From UBA2862 sp045637485 (GTDB lineage Bacteria; Bacillota; Clostridia; Christensenellales; Aristaeellaceae): a DNA stretch of 7,788 nucleotides. Both the position numbers and the translations under genes were made by a program. Numbering within the stretch: position 1 is the first letter of the stretch; each line of letters starts with the position of its first letter. Shown in pieces: positions 1 to 5,630 of this stretch. Below the pieces are notes generated by a model, which searched no databases, was not told the origin of the DNA, and saw only the letters and a program-made list of their open reading frames with translations. Location of the stretch: contig JAZTZK010000162.1 of NCBI GenBank assembly GCA_045637485.1, positions 1-7,788 on the forward strand. Direction: 5' to 3'.

Positions 1-180
1 CTGCTTCCTGCTCAACCTCAGGCTCCTGCTCCGGTTCTGCTTCCTGCTCAACCTCAGGCTCCTGCTCCGGTTCTAATTCCTGCTCAATCTCAGGCTCCTG
101 CTCCGGTTCTAATTCCTGCTCAATCTCAGGCTCCTGCTCCGGTTCTGCTTCCTGCTCTACCTCGGGCTCCTGCTCCGGTT
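1..180 (-). repeat. 36-bp coding tandem repeat, five units in view
   Basis: Five exact-length units lie at 1-36, 37-72, 73-108, 109-144 and 145-180. Units 1 and 2 are identical to each other, as are units 3 and 4; unit 5 differs from unit 1 at two bases. They encode the 12-residue repeats EPEQEPEVEQEA and EPEQEPEIEQEL in the surface protein. Identity at synonymous positions suggests recent duplication by slippage or recombination. The array touches the window edge, so the full copy number is unknown. Confidence 0.97.
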
Positions 181-1393
181 CAATGTCGGCTTCAGTTTCC
201 GAAGCATCCTCAATTCCTGATTCAGGATTGGAAGCAGATTCTTCGGTCTGGTCCGGCTCGACTTCCGAGACCGGCGTCTCTACCTGTTCAACGTCAAGAT
301 CAACACCGACATCAATGCCGATCTCTTCATCCAATCCGGATACGTCGATCAAATCCTCGGACGAAGCATCCCCCAACCCGACGCTATCGATGTCGGGTAT
401 TTCCAGGGAATTGTCGAAAACATCGGTTTCTGTCTGTTCCGATCCCGATGCCCTGCCGTTCCGCAATACGATGGTATAGGATTTGCTCTTGGTAAACACG
501 GCGAGCTCGATCTCTTTAAAGCTCCGAATCACCGTGAGCCTGTAGTCATTCTTTCCCTTTTCAATGTTCAGGCAAAGTCCTTCGTTCCCGCTGTGTTCGA
601 TCACGCCCAGATCCACAACGCTATTGACCATAATGGGCAGACCGGCGCGCTTGAGCAGCGCGCTGAGGCGAATCCTTGAAGTCACATTGCTGAGGTCGCA
701 GCTGAAGAGCGGACCAAAGCCTTCAGGATCCTCCGAAAGCTCCTTGGCCGCTTTGGCCACCTTCTCCTCCGTCAGGGTCGGATCGTTGACCAGCCTGAGG
801 GTGAACATGCCGTCTTTCGTATAGACCGTCAGCCTCACGTCCGCGAAGAGGGGCTTCAAGACAATGAGATAATCGTCCTCCACCCCGGCGATGGACACAA
901 ACAGGGACATATCGATGGCGGTGTTGTTCTGGAGGGAGACGCTTTGGATATCCTCCAGCCTCCTGATCGGCAGCTTCAGCTTCTCAATAAGGTCACTGAG
1001 CAGCAGCCTGGTTTCACCCTCCAGTCGATAGGTATAAGTAGCTTCGTCTCCCGTCGCATTTGACGCGAGATTGTGCGAAAGCGAAAGATCGCCCAGCGGG
1101 TCGAGGGAAATGTCATAGTCATCCGTCAGCGAGGTATCCGGCTCCAGGCCCTCGGCAACCGCATACGAATCGGGGTGGATCTCCAGGATCTCGGCCGATG
1201 CCAATTGGGCTTGGTTGACGTTGATATCGTACGTCACAATGCCGAATGTATTGGACATCAGGCTCACGACCACAAGCATGCTGAACAGCCGCTTTGCAAA
1301 ACGCCTGCTGATCCATCCCTGCCACGGTCTGCGACGCCGCATTTCCAGGTCCCGCGACGCTCGGCTCGATTCAATATTTCGATAGTCCTTCAT
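1..1393 (-). CDS. Exported/surface protein with acidic 12-residue repeats (N-terminal part, runs off window)
   Basis: One open frame of 464 codons runs from an ATG at 1393 to the left edge without a stop, so the C-terminus is outside the window. The start is supported by GGAGGT 7 nt upstream. Residues 1-35 are strongly basic (RRRR at 19-22, RRFAKR at 30-35), followed by a hydrophobic stretch at about 36-53; this looks like a signal peptide with a long n-region or a membrane anchor, with a possible cleavage after ASA (65-67). Residues about 122-203 and 232-312 look like two divergent copies of one domain: each has a leucine-rich helix ending in GLPI or KLPI, then strands ending TVYTKDGMFTLRLVN or AVFTKSKSYTIVLRN. 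Residues 315-404 are an acidic, Ser/Asp/Glu-rich linker, and 405-464 are five 12-residue repeats of the EPEQEPEVEQEA type. I do not recognise the full family; domains of this general look occur in very large surface proteins of gut Clostridia. A function in adhesion or cell-wall spanning is inference. It has its own promoter and is separate from the operon upstream of it. Confidence 0.85.
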   Translation of the reverse strand, partial: MKDYRNIESSRASRDLEMRRRRPWQGWISRRFAKRLFSMLVVVSLMSNTFGIVTYDINVNQAQLASAEILEIHPDSYAVAEGLEPDTSLTDDYDISLDPLGDLSLSHNLASNATGDEATYTYRLEGETRLLLSDLIEKLKLPIRRLEDIQSVSLQNNTAIDMSLFVSIAGVEDDYLIVLKPLFADVRLTVYTKDGMFTLRLVNDPTLTEEKVAKAAKELSEDPEGFGPLFSCDLSNVTSRIRLSALLKRAGLPIMVNSVVDLGVIEHSGNEGLCLNIEKGKNDYRLTVIRSFKEIELAVFTKSKSYTIVLRNGRASGSEQTETDVFDNSLEIPDIDSVGLGDASSEDLIDVSGLDEEIGIDVGVDLDVEQVETPVSEVEPDQTEESASNPESGIEDASETEADIEPEQEPEVEQEAEPEQEPEIEQELEPEQEPEIEQELEPEQEPEVEQEAEPEQEPEVEQEA

Positions 1394-1582
1394 TTGGTCT
1401 ACCTCCAAAAACAGAAGCCATTTCTATACGGCAAACCCCGCCTGCAGCATTTTTACTGCAGCCGGAAACCCATTATTCCGTCTCTCCAGCCGATTCCTCG
1501 GAATATGTATTCCGACATGATAGGCTGAAAACCAGCGCGGGCACGGTAAAACCTTTCTATGAATAACCGATTCTACCAGCCC
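1394..1582 (-). promoter_or_regulatory. Structured 5' leader of the surface-protein gene
   Basis: If transcription starts near 1582, the gene has a leader of about 190 nt. On the transcribed (minus) strand it can form two clear hairpins. One is CGGAATA-CA-TATTCCG (1499-1514, 7-bp arms). The other has arms at 1456-1465 and 1438-1447, with nine pairs including CTGCAG/CTGCAG, one G-G mismatch and an 8-nt loop. TATTCCG, one arm of the first hairpin as read on the plus strand, recurs once more at 1474-1480. A weaker GCTG/CAGC hairpin lies at about 1524-1536. The leader ends in the ribosome binding site GGAGGT at 1401-1406. Long leaders like this often carry riboswitches or protein-binding sites, but I cannot match it to a known class. 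Confidence 0.45.
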
Positions 1583-1588
1583 ACTCTT

Positions 1589-1618
1589 ATTATAACACGA
1601 AGAGGGGTAAAAAGTCCA
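1589..1618 (-). promoter_or_regulatory. Probable sigma-A-type promoter of the surface-protein gene
   Basis: On the minus strand there is a consensus -10 box TATAAT at 1589-1594 and a -35 box TGGACT (4 of 6 matches to TTGACA) at 1613-1618, with an 18-bp spacer. The predicted start is near 1582. It is the best promoter match in the 566-bp gene-free stretch and points at the surface-protein gene. Confidence 0.65.
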
Positions 1619-1694
1619 TATCCCAAGCCCCAAAATACAGGGTTTGCCAAAGTTTTTTTACAATGAAACTCTTTGAAGAAACAGAAGAGGGTAA

Positions 1695-1744
1695 AGAACA
1701 AGCGACGCGCAAATGATCGCAATCATTTGCACGTCGCTTGTTCT
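1695..1744 (-). terminator. Long inverted repeat, possible terminator of the sugar-nucleotide operon
   Basis: A 23-bp inverted repeat has arms at 1695-1717 and 1722-1744 and a 4-nt loop. The only imperfection, at 1707 and 1732, is a C-A mismatch in plus-strand RNA but a G-U wobble in minus-strand RNA, so the hairpin is fully paired only in a leftward transcript. It lies 216 nt past the stop of the nucleotidyltransferase gene and just upstream of the surface-protein promoter, as expected of an operon end. Against a standard intrinsic terminator, the stem is followed only by TTTACCC, not a proper U-tract; a processing or mRNA-stabilising hairpin is possible. Confidence 0.5.
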
Positions 1745-1764
1745 CAAAACGTATGTGTTCAGTC

Positions 1765-1923
1765 GTGGCGGCGTAGACGCCTCCGCTACTACGAATCGCT
1801 CCGTAGCGGCGACACGAAGTAAGTCCTTTTGGACGACACGAAGTTAGTCCTTTAGGGCGACACGAAGTTAGTCCTTTAGGGCGACACGAAGTTAGTCCTT
1901 TAGGACGACCTCCAGGCCGCCAC
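1765..1923. repeat. Structured non-coding block bounded by an 8-bp inverted repeat
   Basis: The block is closed by GTGGCGGC at 1765-1772 and its exact reverse complement GCCGCCAC at 1916-1923. Inside are a second inverted repeat, CCGCTAC (1783-1789) with GTAGCGG (1803-1809), and a four-unit 24-bp tandem array. No reading frame with a credible start or ribosome binding site covers it. It lies directly after the nucleotidyltransferase gene, so it would be transcribed as the 3' untranslated region of the operon. It could be a miniature repeat element or a structured RNA; the sequence alone does not decide. Confidence 0.6.
1811..1906. repeat. Four-unit 24-bp tandem repeat
   Basis: Units lie at 1811-1834, 1835-1858, 1859-1882 and 1883-1906, each beginning GACACGAAGT. 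Units 2 and 3 are identical, unit 4 differs by one base and unit 1 by a few. Each unit holds a mini-hairpin GTCC-TTTA-GGAC or GTCC-TTTA-GGGC; the change keeps pairing in plus-strand RNA as a U-G wobble but would be a C-A mismatch in minus-strand RNA. A degenerate fifth unit may precede the array (about 1788-1810). The core TTAGTCCTT occurs once more in inverted orientation at 1941-1949. Confidence 0.93.
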
Positions 1924-1959
1924 AGTAGGTGAAAGTACGTAAGGACTAAACAGATACAT

Positions 1960-2697
1960 TCAGGCCTTCACGCCCCTATAGCTCACTCGAATCTTTTCAT
2001 AGCTTTCAAGATTGCCGATATCATAGCGGCATCCGGGCATTGGCCAGGCCTTCATCTGCGTCTGCATGGAAAGCCACGCCGCGAAGCTCCCCGGCGCGTC
2101 ATAGCCGCAGCCCGCCGCCAGCGCTTCCGGTATCCTTTTGAGATCCTGTGCCTTATAGAAATAAAAGGGCGGCACCGCCAGGTTGCTCTTCGGTGCTTTG
2201 GGCTTCTCCTCATAGGCGGTGATCCTGTTTTCTTCGTCCACCGAAATGATGGCCGTGCGCTGCTGCTTTGACAGGTCATTCTCCTCGTAGCACATGATGC
2301 AGGAGCAATCGTTGTCGATACCAAAGCGGATAAACGGCGCCAGGCTGAAGTCCAGCACATTGTCGCCCGCGATGACCAGCGCGTCGTCACGTATGCCCCG
2401 CGCTTCAACCGCAAACTGGATGTCCCTCACCGCGCCCAGCCGGGTTTCGTTGGTGGACGTGCCGTCATCCACGACGGTGATGCGCCTGTCACGCGACCGG
2501 GCCCATTCATGAAAGCAATCGGCGAACCTGTGATTGCTGATGACCACATATTCGTCCACCAGCCCGGAGGTGTGAATATCGTCGATGAGCCAGTCCAGTA
2601 TGGTCTTCTGGCCCACCTTCAAAAGCGGCTTGGGATAATTCTCCGTCAGGGGATACAGGCGGGTTGCGTAGCCCGCGGCGAGTATGATCGTCTTCAT
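1960..2697 (-). CDS. RmlA-like sugar-1-phosphate nucleotidyltransferase
   Basis: This 245-residue cytoplasmic enzyme should transfer a nucleotide from an NTP to a sugar 1-phosphate, giving an NDP-sugar and pyrophosphate. Residues 1-27 are the classical signature MKTIILAAGYATRL followed by PLTENYPKPLL, which binds the nucleotide and triphosphate. GDN at 111-113 supplies the metal-binding Asp112. EEKPKAPKSN at 163-172 is the sugar-binding segment typical of glucose-1-phosphate thymidylyltransferases, and YDIGN at 225-229 matches the usual C-terminal W-D-x-G element. The protein is shorter than RmlA (about 290 residues) and lacks its C-terminal extension. The ATG at 2697 overlaps the stop of the kinase gene by 4 nt (ATGA), which argues for translational coupling and against the longer open frame to 2928. 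Because it is coupled to a galacturonokinase-like kinase, a uronic acid 1-phosphate is the likeliest substrate, but base and sugar specificity cannot be read from sequence. Confidence 0.9.
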   Translation of the reverse strand: MKTIILAAGYATRLYPLTENYPKPLLKVGQKTILDWLIDDIHTSGLVDEYVVISNHRFADCFHEWARSRDRRITVVDDGTSTNETRLGAVRDIQFAVEARGIRDDALVIAGDNVLDFSLAPFIRFGIDNDCSCIMCYEENDLSKQQRTAIISVDEENRITAYEEKPKAPKSNLAVPPFYFYKAQDLKRIPEALAAGCGYDAPGSFAAWLSMQTQMKAWPMPGCRYDIGNLESYEKIRVSYRGVKA

Positions 2698-3866
2698 AGC
2701 CTCACCCCGTCCGCGCTGTCGCAGAGATGGAAGCTGTACTTCCCCTCCAGGTGGGGATACGCCTTCAGGTATTTTTCCGTCACGGTCCGCCGGATATCCT
2801 CCGCCTTTTCCGGATCGACCAGCGCCATACAGCAGCCCTTGAAGCCCGCACCGGAGAAACGTCCGCCGTAAATACCGTCGGTCCCGGTCATGATGTCGTA
2901 CAGCGTGATCAGCTCCGGGCAGCCGCACTCGTAGTTCTCCACGCTGCTCCTGCCGCTGTCGAAGATCAGCTGGCCATAGGCGTCCAGGTCGCCCCTGCGC
3001 CAGGCCTCCGCGCCGGCCTCCGCCCGGGCGATCTCTGTGAAATAGTGCGTCGCCCGCTTGCGGAAGCTGTCCGGCAGGCGGTCCCGGTAGGCCTCGAACA
3101 CCTCCGCCGGTACGTCACGCAGCCGGGTATCCCCAAACTTCCCGTATTCCATGCCTGCCCAGGCGAGCAGGCTGTAGGCCGCCGCCTTGCACTCGTCCTG
3201 GCGCAGGTTGTAGGCGCTGGTGGCCAGCGAGCGCTCCAGGCCGCTGAACAGCACGGCGATCCGGAAGGGCTTCATGGCGGGATTCATCGGGATCAGCTCA
3301 TAACTGTCGTCCCGGCAATCCATGTACAGCAGCTGATCCTTCCGGCACAGCACCTCGCAGCTCTGGTCCAGCTTGCCGCAGTTGACGCCCACATAGCGGT
3401 TCTCGGCAGCCTTGGCCATCATGATGGTCTCCCAGTCCCCGAGGGTGATGCCGTTGACCCGCGCCAGGGTGGTCAGGAAGGCGATGATGACCGCCGCCGA
3501 AGAGCTCAGGCCCCCCACAGGCAGCGTGCCCTCGATCACTGCGGACAGGCCCACGCGCAGCGGATACTTCTCTCCCAGCATCTTCGCGGCGCCGCGCATG
3601 TGATCCGCCCAGTCCCCAGCCTTCTGCTCGGGAATGCCGTTGACGTGGAACTGCGCCCGCTTCGGGAAATTCAGGCTCTTCAGCTCCACCACACCGTTGC
3701 GCTTGGCGGACCAGGCCATGTGTATGCCCTTGTCCAGCGCGAGGCCGTTGATCTTGCCGTACTGGTGATCAATGTGCGCCCCCAGCGGGGAAATGCGATA
3801 GGGGCAAAATGCGATGTCGTCCGGATCGCGGTTGTAAATCTCATGGAAAACTTCTTCACAGTGCAT
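2694..3866 (-). CDS. GHMP sugar-1-kinase, galacturonokinase-like
   Basis: This 390-residue kinase of the GHMP (galactokinase) superfamily should phosphorylate a free sugar at C1 using ATP. It has the sugar-binding motif YRISPLGAHIDHQ at 23-35, the phosphate-binding loop GGLSSSAA at 118-125, a candidate catalytic Asp167 in GKLDQS, and the C-terminal GHMP motif GRFSGAGFKGCC at 335-346. The first motif differs from ordinary galactokinase (GEHTDY): the sugar-contacting Glu is Ala30. The same PLGAHIDHQ form occurs in plant galacturonokinase (GalAK), as I recall it, and several other stretches also resemble GalAK, including YMDC, AYNLR, SSVENYECG and GARFSGAGF-like. I therefore infer D-galacturonate as substrate and galacturonate 1-phosphate as product; another hexuronic acid or hexose is possible. 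The start is an ATG 3 nt after the dehydrogenase stop, with GGAGGG about 8 nt upstream. It overlaps the nucleotidyltransferase gene by 4 nt. Confidence 0.88.
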   Translation of the reverse strand: MHCEEVFHEIYNRDPDDIAFCPYRISPLGAHIDHQYGKINGLALDKGIHMAWSAKRNGVVELKSLNFPKRAQFHVNGIPEQKAGDWADHMRGAAKMLGEKYPLRVGLSAVIEGTLPVGGLSSSAAVIIAFLTTLARVNGITLGDWETIMMAKAAENRYVGVNCGKLDQSCEVLCRKDQLLYMDCRDDSYELIPMNPAMKPFRIAVLFSGLERSLATSAYNLRQDECKAAAYSLLAWAGMEYGKFGDTRLRDVPAEVFEAYRDRLPDSFRKRATHYFTEIARAEAGAEAWRRGDLDAYGQLIFDSGRSSVENYECGCPELITLYDIMTGTDGIYGGRFSGAGFKGCCMALVDPEKAEDIRRTVTEKYLKAYPHLEGKYSFHLCDSADGVRL

Positions 3867-3869
3867 GCA

Positions 3870-5363
3870 TTAATCCCTCCTGAACAGGTCACGGGTGTAA
3901 ACCTTCTCCTTCACATCGTCCAAAGTCGCGTCATAGCGGTTGGCGACGATGCAGCCGCACATCCGCTTGAACTTCTCGATGTCGTTGACCACCAGGGAGC
4001 CAAAGAAGGTGCTGCCATCCTCCAGGGTCGGCTCGTAGATCACCACGGTGGCGCCCTTGGCCTTGATCCGCTTCATGACGCCCTGTATCGAGGACTGGCG
4101 GAAGTTGTCGGAATTCGACTTCATGGTCAGCCGGTAAACCCCGACCACCAGCGCCTTCTGGCTGTTCTCCCTCGCCGCCGACCATGACTCGCTGTTGCCG
4201 TAAGCGCCTGCGATTTCCAGAACCCGGTCGGCTATGAAGTCCTTGCGGGTGCGGTTGGATTCAACGATGGCCTGGATCAGGTTCTCCGGCACATCCCGGT
4301 AATTGGCCAGCAGCTGCTTCGTGTCCTTCGGCAGGCAATAGCCGCCGTAGCCGAAGGAGGGGTTATTGTAGTAGTCACCCACCCGGGGATCGAGACACAC
4401 GCCCTTGATGATCGGCGCGGTCTTCAGCCCCTTCACCTCGGCATAGGTGTCCAGCTCGTTGAAAAAACTGACGCGCAGCGCCAGATAGGTGTTCACGAAC
4501 AGCTTGGTGGCCTCTGCCTCCGTCGTCTGCATGAACAGCGTCGGTATGTCGGTCTTTATGGCGCCCTGCTGTAGGAGCGCCGCGAACCGCTCCGCGGCGG
4601 GCCTGTTCCTGTCGTCCGACCCCACGATGATCCGGCTGGGATACAGGTTGTCGTAGAGCGCCCTGGACTCCCGCAGGAACTCCGGGCTGAAAATGATGTT
4701 GTCCATGCCCAGCTTCCGGCGAACAGCCGCGGTATATCCAACGGGGATCGTCGATTTGATCACGACGGTGGGCACGTTTTCACGACCGGACGTCGCGTCC
4801 CTGACGCGCTCCAGAACGGCTTCCACCGCAGAGCAGTCGAAGAAATTGGTCCTCGGATCGTAGTTGGTGGGCGCGGCCACGACGATGAAGTCCGCGTCGG
4901 CATAGGCCGCCGCCGCGTCCGTGGTGGCGGTGAGGCTCAGTTCCCTGGCCTCATGCTCCGCCAGGTACCTCTCGATGTACTCGTCCCGAATCGGGCTTGT
5001 CCAGGTGTTGATCCTTTCGACCTTCTCCGGCACGATGTCCACGGCGGTCACGTCGTTGTGCTGGGAGAGCAGCACCGCCAGGGACAGGCCCACGTAGCCC
5101 GTTCCGGCCACGGCAATCCGCTTGCGTTCCACCGCCACAGCCCGGGCTGTCTCTTCCACGATGACAGCCGACGGGTCAAAGTCCAGCGCCTCGGACAGGG
5201 AGAGCAGCTGGTCCACGGAAGGGCTGTAGTCCTGGGCTTCGAGCCGCGACAATATGGAGCGGTTGATGTTCGCCCTCCGGGAAAGCGCCGCCTGGGACAG
5301 CTTCAGCGCCTTTCTGCGACTGATCACCGTCTCCGCAAGGAGTTTGAGCGACAGGCGTTTCAT
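3870..5363 (-). CDS. ugd: UDP-glucose 6-dehydrogenase with N-terminal XRE (Cro/CI) DNA-binding domain
   Basis: This 497-residue fusion has two parts. Residues about 10-70 form a Cro/CI-type helix-turn-helix: SRRKALKLSQAALSRRANIN, then RSILSRLEAQDYSPSVDQLL, then a helix ending ALDFDPSAVI. Residues about 83-497 are a complete short-type UDP-glucose dehydrogenase, very like streptococcal HasB; it oxidises UDP-glucose to UDP-glucuronate with two NAD+. Its NAD-binding Rossmann loop GTGYVG is at 87-92. FSPEFLRES holds Glu228, KLFVNTY holds Lys287 and Asn291, and GYGGYCLPKD holds the catalytic Cys343 and Asp347. These residues keep the same mutual spacing as in the S. pyogenes enzyme, so it should be active. 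The linker between the domains is short (about 70-83). I chose the ATG at 5363: GGAGG at 5370-5374 lies 6 nt before it but directly abuts the other in-frame ATG at 5369. It is the first gene of the operon. Regulation of its own promoter by the XRE domain is inference. Confidence 0.92.
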   Translation of the reverse strand: MKRLSLKLLAETVISRRKALKLSQAALSRRANINRSILSRLEAQDYSPSVDQLLSLSEALDFDPSAVIVEETARAVAVERKRIAVAGTGYVGLSLAVLLSQHNDVTAVDIVPEKVERINTWTSPIRDEYIERYLAEHEARELSLTATTDAAAAYADADFIVVAAPTNYDPRTNFFDCSAVEAVLERVRDATSGRENVPTVVIKSTIPVGYTAAVRRKLGMDNIIFSPEFLRESRALYDNLYPSRIIVGSDDRNRPAAERFAALLQQGAIKTDIPTLFMQTTEAEATKLFVNTYLALRVSFFNELDTYAEVKGLKTAPIIKGVCLDPRVGDYYNNPSFGYGGYCLPKDTKQLLANYRDVPENLIQAIVESNRTRKDFIADRVLEIAGAYGNSESWSAARENSQKALVVGVYRLTMKSNSDNFRQSSIQGVMKRIKAKGATVVIYEPTLEDGSTFFGSLVVNDIEKFKRMCGCIVANRYDATLDDVKEKVYTRDLFRRD

Positions 5364-5412
5364 AATCATCCTCCAGAATATTGGTTGCTGGCAGCGTCAA
5401 AGCTGTCGAGTC

Positions 5413-5430
5413 ATAACGCCTATATGTTAT
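5413..5430. promoter_or_regulatory. Candidate operator over the -10 box
   Basis: ATAAC at 5413-5417 and GTTAT at 5426-5430 form a 5-bp inverted repeat with an 8-bp centre. It overlaps the predicted -10 box and transcription start of the dehydrogenase operon. The position and dyad form suit a Cro/CI-type repressor, and the first gene of the operon carries such a domain. The arms are short, so chance is not excluded. Confidence 0.3.
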
Positions 5431-5452
5431 CAGCATGCCCCAAATAATGCAA
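5424..5452 (-). promoter_or_regulatory. Probable promoter of the sugar-nucleotide operon
   Basis: On the minus strand there is a -35 box TTGCAT at 5447-5452, a 17-bp spacer and an extended -10 element TGATAACAT (TAACAT at 5424-5429, 4 of 6 matches, with TG one base upstream). Transcription would start near 5417, giving a leader of about 55 nt before the ATG at 5363. The match is moderate but the spacing and location are right. Confidence 0.5.
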
Positions 5453-5499
5453 GGGAAAAGGTCCTCCTCCTCGCGTTAAATTTGCTTTGAAGAGCACAT

Positions 5500-5538
5500 T
5501 TTAGCGCATTTGTCGCTTTCAGCGTCAAATGCGCTAAA
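5500..5538 (-). terminator. Strong inverted repeat downstream of cbiK, possible terminator
   Basis: Perfect 13-bp arms TTTAGCGCATTTG (5500-5512) and CAAATGCGCTAAA (5526-5538) enclose a further 4-bp stem CGCT/AGCG with a 3-nt loop after a single mismatch. It begins 92 nt after the cbiK stop and ends 48 nt before the -35 box of the next operon, a natural place for a terminator. Neither strand shows a U-tract after the stem (leftward it reads ATGTGC), so it is not a standard intrinsic terminator; an operator or mRNA-end-stabilising hairpin is an alternative. The rest of the 267-bp gap (5364-5630) shows no convincing gene. Confidence 0.45.
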
Positions 5539-5630
5539 TCGTTTGTTGCCGACAGCAGCAAGGCAGTCTTGGAAAACACTTTTCCCGCGCATGATTGCGG
5601 CGGCCATGCCCCGCGGCCTGTACAGAAGCT

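Noticed and set aside
1430..1465. Resemblance of the surface-gene leader to the c-di-GMP-I (GEMM) riboswitch
   Set aside because: The stretch GCGGGGTT between GCA and TGC looks like the 3' part of that riboswitch. However, the conserved GGCAAACC and GACGCAAAGC elements are absent, and the same bases pair better in the CTGCAG hairpin. A covariance-model scan would settle it.
1073..1528. Plus-strand frame of 151 codons over the surface-gene start
   Set aside because: It is antisense to the N-terminus and promoter-proximal leader of the surface-protein gene, lacks a ribosome binding site and resembles no family.
1811..1906. Tandem 24-bp repeats as a CRISPR array
   Set aside because: The units are directly abutting with no spacers, and no cas gene is present.
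1960..2928. Longer version of the nucleotidyltransferase starting at 2928
   Set aside because: The extra 77 residues are an out-of-frame reading of the kinase gene. The family begins at MKTIILAAG, whose ATG at 2697 forms a normal ATGA overlap with the kinase stop.
2727..4187. Long plus-strand open frame of 486 codons
   Set aside because: It lies antisense to the kinase and dehydrogenase genes, whose motifs are unmistakable. Its translation is low-complexity (rich in A, H, V, Q) with no recognisable domain, as expected of a shadow in GC-rich DNA.
5476..5607. Small minus-strand frame of 43 codons after cbiK (MAAAIMRGKS...)
   Set aside because: It has no good ribosome binding site, runs through the strong dyad at 5500-5538, and shows no family resemblance.
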